This document shows, one piece after another, positions 61,371 through 64,000 of a DNA stretch of 64,000 nt. The stretch is from Ruegeria arenilitoris (GTDB lineage: Bacteria; Pseudomonadota; Alphaproteobacteria; Rhodobacterales; Rhodobacteraceae). Every line of letters begins with the position of its first letter. Position 1 is the first letter of the stretch. The DNA is taken from assembly GCF_013035425.1 (NCBI RefSeq), contig NZ_WQHX01000002.1, positions 651,402 to 715,401 of the forward strand, read 5' to 3'. The notes below the pieces were generated by a model, which was given only the letters and a program-made list of their open reading frames with translations, did not search any database and had not been told where the DNA came from. The position numbers and the translations under genes were made by a program.

Positions 61371-64000
61371 ATGCGAAACTTCCCAAAATTGCCTGATGTC
61401 TTCGGCGACGAAAATGACATTCTAGAAGCCCTGTTTGACGAACTTGTTGGGCGACCACTGACGCGAAGCAAACCGATAGCCGATCCCGCAGAATTTGTCG
61501 ACGCAGTCAGTTATAAATTGAAGGGTATGCAGGGTTTGGACGGGACCAACGTGATCTCGTTTCCACAGGAATTGAACCCTAGTTACCAATGGGGTGTTAC
61601 CGGCTTGATGACAGACGAAACGCCGCTGCCTGTCGCACTGGCTCTGGACGTGACCGAGACCGGCAGTTACGGCCAGGGCGTTGACGGTCAGACTGACGAT
61701 GACGGTAGGGTCGGTTTTACCTTTCAAAACAACGGTACTGACCTGACGCTCAACCTTACAGCTTACGACATCGACCACGATAGGGAGATTGAATGGTTTT
61801 TGAACGGCGTCAGCCAAGGTTTCCTCTCGACCGGGATCGACAACGGTTTCTCGCAGCACAATCTTGCGCTGTCGCAGACGGACATGGTCGCAGGGACCAA
61901 CACGATTACATTTGTACAGACCGGTGAGACTTTCTATCTTTGGGGCGTCAAGGACTTGCTTCTTGAAGCACCGGCCCCGGCACCCGAATTGGTCGTCGGT
62001 GTCACTGAGACTGGTAGCTATGGTCAAGGGATTGATGGCCAAACTGACGATGACGGTCGGGTCGAATTCTCCTTCCAGAACTCAGGAACCGATCTGACGT
62101 TAAACCTGACGGCCTTTGACATCGATCATGATGCGGAAATCGAATGGTTCCTTAACGGCGTCAGCCAAGGGTTCCTCTCGACCGGGATCGACAACGGTTA
62201 CTCGCAGCACAATCTTGCGCTGTCCCAGACGGATATGGTCGCAGGGACGAACACGGTTACATTTGTGCAGACCGGTGAGACTTTCTACCTCTGGGGTGTC
62301 AAGGATCTTTTGCTGGAAGCCCCCGCCCCTGCTCCCGAGCTTGTTGTTGGCGATACTGAGACCGGTAGCTACGGTCAGGGCATCAACGGAGCCACAGACG
62401 CGGACGGGCAGGTACATTTCACCTTCCAAGATTCGGGAACCGATCTGACACTGAGCCTTACGGCTTTTGACATCGACAGCGACACCGAGGTTGAATGGTT
62501 CTTGAACGGTGTCAGTCAGGGTTTTCTGTCGACAGGGGTCGACAACGGTTTCTCGCAGCACAATCTGTCGATTTCTTCCACAGACCTCGTGTCGGGCGCA
62601 AACACGCTGACCTTCGTTCAGACTGGACTCCCGACTCACCTATGGGGGGTCACCAACCTTCTTCTTGAAAATGTGACGCCGCCACCGGAACTGGCCATCG
62701 GGGTGACCGAGACGGGCAGCTACGGTCAAGGGATCGATGGACAGACCGATGCGGACGGGCAAATAGATTTCACCTTCCAGGGCACCGGTGACGACCTTGT
62801 GCTCAACTTCACCGGCTATGACATCGACAGCAATACCGAGATCGAGTGGTTCCTGAACGGCGTCAGCCAGGGTTTCCTGACCACAGGTATCGACAATGGG
62901 TTCTCCGACCATTCGATTAACATTCCCGGTTCAGCTACGGCAGGCGGAACAAACACGATCACCTTTGTACAGACCGGGCTGACAACCCATATCTGGGGGG
63001 TTACAGACCTAACGCTCTATGTCGCGGGAACCGAGCCAGTACCGACCGGCACGGTCGAACTTGTTCTCGATGTGACCGAGACCGGCAGTTACGGTCAGGG
63101 TATCGACGGCCAGACTGACGATGACGGTCGGGTCGACTTCGCCTTCCAGAACACCGGTACTGACCTAACGCTCAACCTTACAGCTTTCGACATCGACAGC
63201 GGCACCGAGGTCGAATGGTTCCTGAACGGGGCCAGCCAGGGTTTCCTAACCACCGGGGTCGACAACGGTTTCTCGCAGCACGCGTTGGCTCTTGCCCAGA
63301 CCGACTTGGTCGCGGGGACGAACACGATCACTTTCGTTCAGACCGGCGAGGTTTATTATCTCTGGGGCGTGAAGGACCTGCTTCTTGAAGCGCCGGTCCC
63401 GCCACCGGAACTGGCCGTCGGGGTGACCGAGATGGGTAGCTACGGCCAAGGGATCGATGGTCAGACCGATGCGGACGGGCAAATAGATTTCACCTTCCAG
63501 GGCACCGGTGACGACCTTGTGCTCAACTTCACCGGCTATGACATCGACAGCAATACCGAGATCGAGTGGTTGCTGAACGGCGTCAGCCAGGGTTTCCTGA
63601 CCACAGGTATCGACAATGGGTTCTCCGACCATTCAATTAACATTCCCGGTTCAGCTACGGCAGGCGGAACGAACACGATCACCTTTGTACAGACCGGGCT
63701 GACAACCCATATCTGGGGGGTTACAGACCTAACGCTCTATGTCGCGGGAACCGAGCAAGTACCGGCCGGCACGGTCGAACTTGTTCTCGATGTGACCGAG
63801 ACCGACAGTTACGGTCAGGGTATCGACGGCCAGACTGACGATGACGGTCGGGTCGACTTCGCCTTCCAGAACACCGGTACTGACCTAACGCTCAACCTTA
63901 CAGCTTTCGACATCGACAGCGGCACCGAGGTCGAATGGTTCCTGAACGGGGCCAGCCAGGGTTTCCTAACCACCGGGGTCGACAACGGTTTCTCGCAGCA
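61371..64000 (+). CDS. Giant tandem-repeat protein, probably secreted (runs off right edge)
   Basis: An uninterrupted plus-strand frame from ATG 61371 to the window end (876 codons and still open), missed by simple gene finding because no stop is inside. A short leader (MRNFPKLPDVFGDENDILEALF; no signal peptide) leads into tandem repeats of 117 or 123 residues. Each has a VTETGSYGQG start, DG-rich turns, a Y/FDIDS-x-x-EIEWFLNG-x-SQGFL-x-TG core and an NTITFVQTG...WGV-x-DL end, which looks like beta-sandwich. The absence of a Sec signal fits type I secretion, so an adhesin or RTX-type surface protein is likely; the C-terminus needed to confirm that lies outside. No carbohydrate-binding family could be named. 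Confidence 0.8.
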   Translation, partial: MRNFPKLPDVFGDENDILEALFDELVGRPLTRSKPIADPAEFVDAVSYKLKGMQGLDGTNVISFPQELNPSYQWGVTGLMTDETPLPVALALDVTETGSYGQGVDGQTDDDGRVGFTFQNNGTDLTLNLTAYDIDHDREIEWFLNGVSQGFLSTGIDNGFSQHNLALSQTDMVAGTNTITFVQTGETFYLWGVKDLLLEAPAPAPELVVGVTETGSYGQGIDGQTDDDGRVEFSFQNSGTDLTLNLTAFDIDHDAEIEWFLNGVSQGFLSTGIDNGYSQHNLALSQTDMVAGTNTVTFVQTGETFYLWGVKDLLLEAPAPAPELVVGDTETGSYGQGINGATDADGQVHFTFQDSGTDLTLSLTAFDIDSDTEVEWFLNGVSQGFLSTGVDNGFSQHNLSISSTDLVSGANTLTFVQTGLPTHLWGVTNLLLENVTPPPELAIGVTETGSYGQGIDGQTDADGQIDFTFQGTGDDLVLNFTGYDIDSNTEIEWFLNGVSQGFLTTGIDNGFSDHSINIPGSATAGGTNTITFVQTGLTTHIWGVTDLTLYVAGTEPVPTGTVELVLDVTETGSYGQGIDGQTDDDGRVDFAFQNTGTDLTLNLTAFDIDSGTEVEWFLNGASQGFLTTGVDNGFSQHALALAQTDLVAGTNTITFVQTGEVYYLWGVKDLLLEAPVPPPELAVGVTEMGSYGQGIDGQTDADGQIDFTFQGTGDDLVLNFTGYDIDSNTEIEWLLNGVSQGFLTTGIDNGFSDHSINIPGSATAGGTNTITFVQTGLTTHIWGVTDLTLYVAGTEQVPAGTVELVLDVTETDSYGQGIDGQTDDDGRVDFAFQNTGTDLTLNLTAFDIDSGTEVEWFLNGASQGFLTTGVDNGFSQ
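61650..64000 (+). repeat. Six complete and one partial tandem repeats
   Basis: Repeat units begin at 61650, 62001, 62352, 62703, 63072, 63423 and 63792, so lengths are 351, 351, 351, 369, 351 and 369 bases. The 351-base units have a SQHN/SQHA-type middle and the 369-base units a SDHSINIPG middle. The last unit is cut by the window edge. Confidence 0.9.
62703..64000 (+). repeat. Near-identical 720-bp block duplication
   Basis: The 369+351-base pair of units at 62703-63422 is repeated at 63423 onward. By eye, the two 369-base units differ at about nine positions, and the visible 209 bases of the next unit at one. Such identity suggests recent duplication or gene conversion. Confidence 0.85.

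Noticed and set aside
61422..63632. Long open frames on the minus strand across the repeat gene
   Set aside because: They mirror the repeats on the plus strand, share their period, and have no start signals; the forward frame explains the composition.
61650..64000. Tandem repeats as a possible CRISPR array
   Set aside because: Units are 351 or 369 bases, in frame and protein-coding, with no spacers.

Overview
The window reads as chromosome (or large replicon) of a marine Rhodobacterales / Roseobacter-group alphaproteobacterium. The basis is gene content: a trimethylamine/TMAO cluster (tmm, tdm, tmoXWV), SoxB-like and glutamate-synthase-like methylamine-type genes, many typical alphaproteobacterial families (EamA, SulP, YeeE/YedE, DUF3604, DUF1194, DUF6629) and moderate GC. 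No rRNA, tRNA, CRISPR array, transposase or phage gene was seen.

Layout. 1-5.2 kb: a cut-off PLP aminotransferase divergent from a lactonase-type metallo-beta-lactamase fold enzyme, then an SDR, a drug/metabolite exporter, a membrane adenylate cyclase and a DUF6629 protein. 5.5-10.4 kb: a plus-strand sulfur cluster (Crp/Fnr regulator, two YeeE/YedE half-transporters, a persulfide-dioxygenase-type MBL enzyme, a DUF442 phosphatase-like sulfurtransferase, a SulP anion transporter). 10.6-14 kb: a YqjD/YqjE-like membrane pair and a cardiolipin-synthase-like phospholipase D. 14.2-21.5 kb: c-type cytochromes, a LysR regulator, a DUF3604 hydrolase, and a coupled amidohydrolase / FixH-like / MauG-like trio. 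22-30 kb: an acetyltransferase, an overlapping kinase-aminotransferase pair, a second DUF3604 protein and an SLC13 transporter. 30-35 kb: a lytic transglycosylase lipoprotein, an ammonium transporter with a 55-residue membrane partner and a terminator, and a P450.

34.8-52.3 kb is the centrepiece: fifteen minus-strand genes, mostly overlapping or a few bases apart, divergent from a GntR regulator. The downstream part imports TMAO (TmoXWV), makes TMAO from TMA (Tmm) and demethylates it (Tdm). The upstream part (SoxB-like oxidase, glutamine-synthetase-like ligase, MgsABC/Glx-like three-subunit enzyme, nitrilase-superfamily amidase and two proteins of unknown family) looks like a gamma-glutamyl amine pathway, but the ligase lacks marker motifs I recall for canonical GmaS, and neither dimethylamine monooxygenase nor the other N-methylglutamate dehydrogenase subunits are in the window. 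This is the best candidate for an undescribed system. The Amt transporter next door fits ammonium handling from amine catabolism.

53-61 kb: mixed small genes (class I amidotransferase, DUF1194, cupin, SMP-30 lactonase, potassium channel) interleaved with three disrupted genes (LysE remnant, frameshifted TetR, frameshifted LtrA), suggesting a decaying segment or local sequence errors. 61.4 kb to the right edge: the start of a very long protein made of tandem 117- or 123-residue repeats, probably secreted, with a near-identical 720-bp block duplication; it runs off the window.
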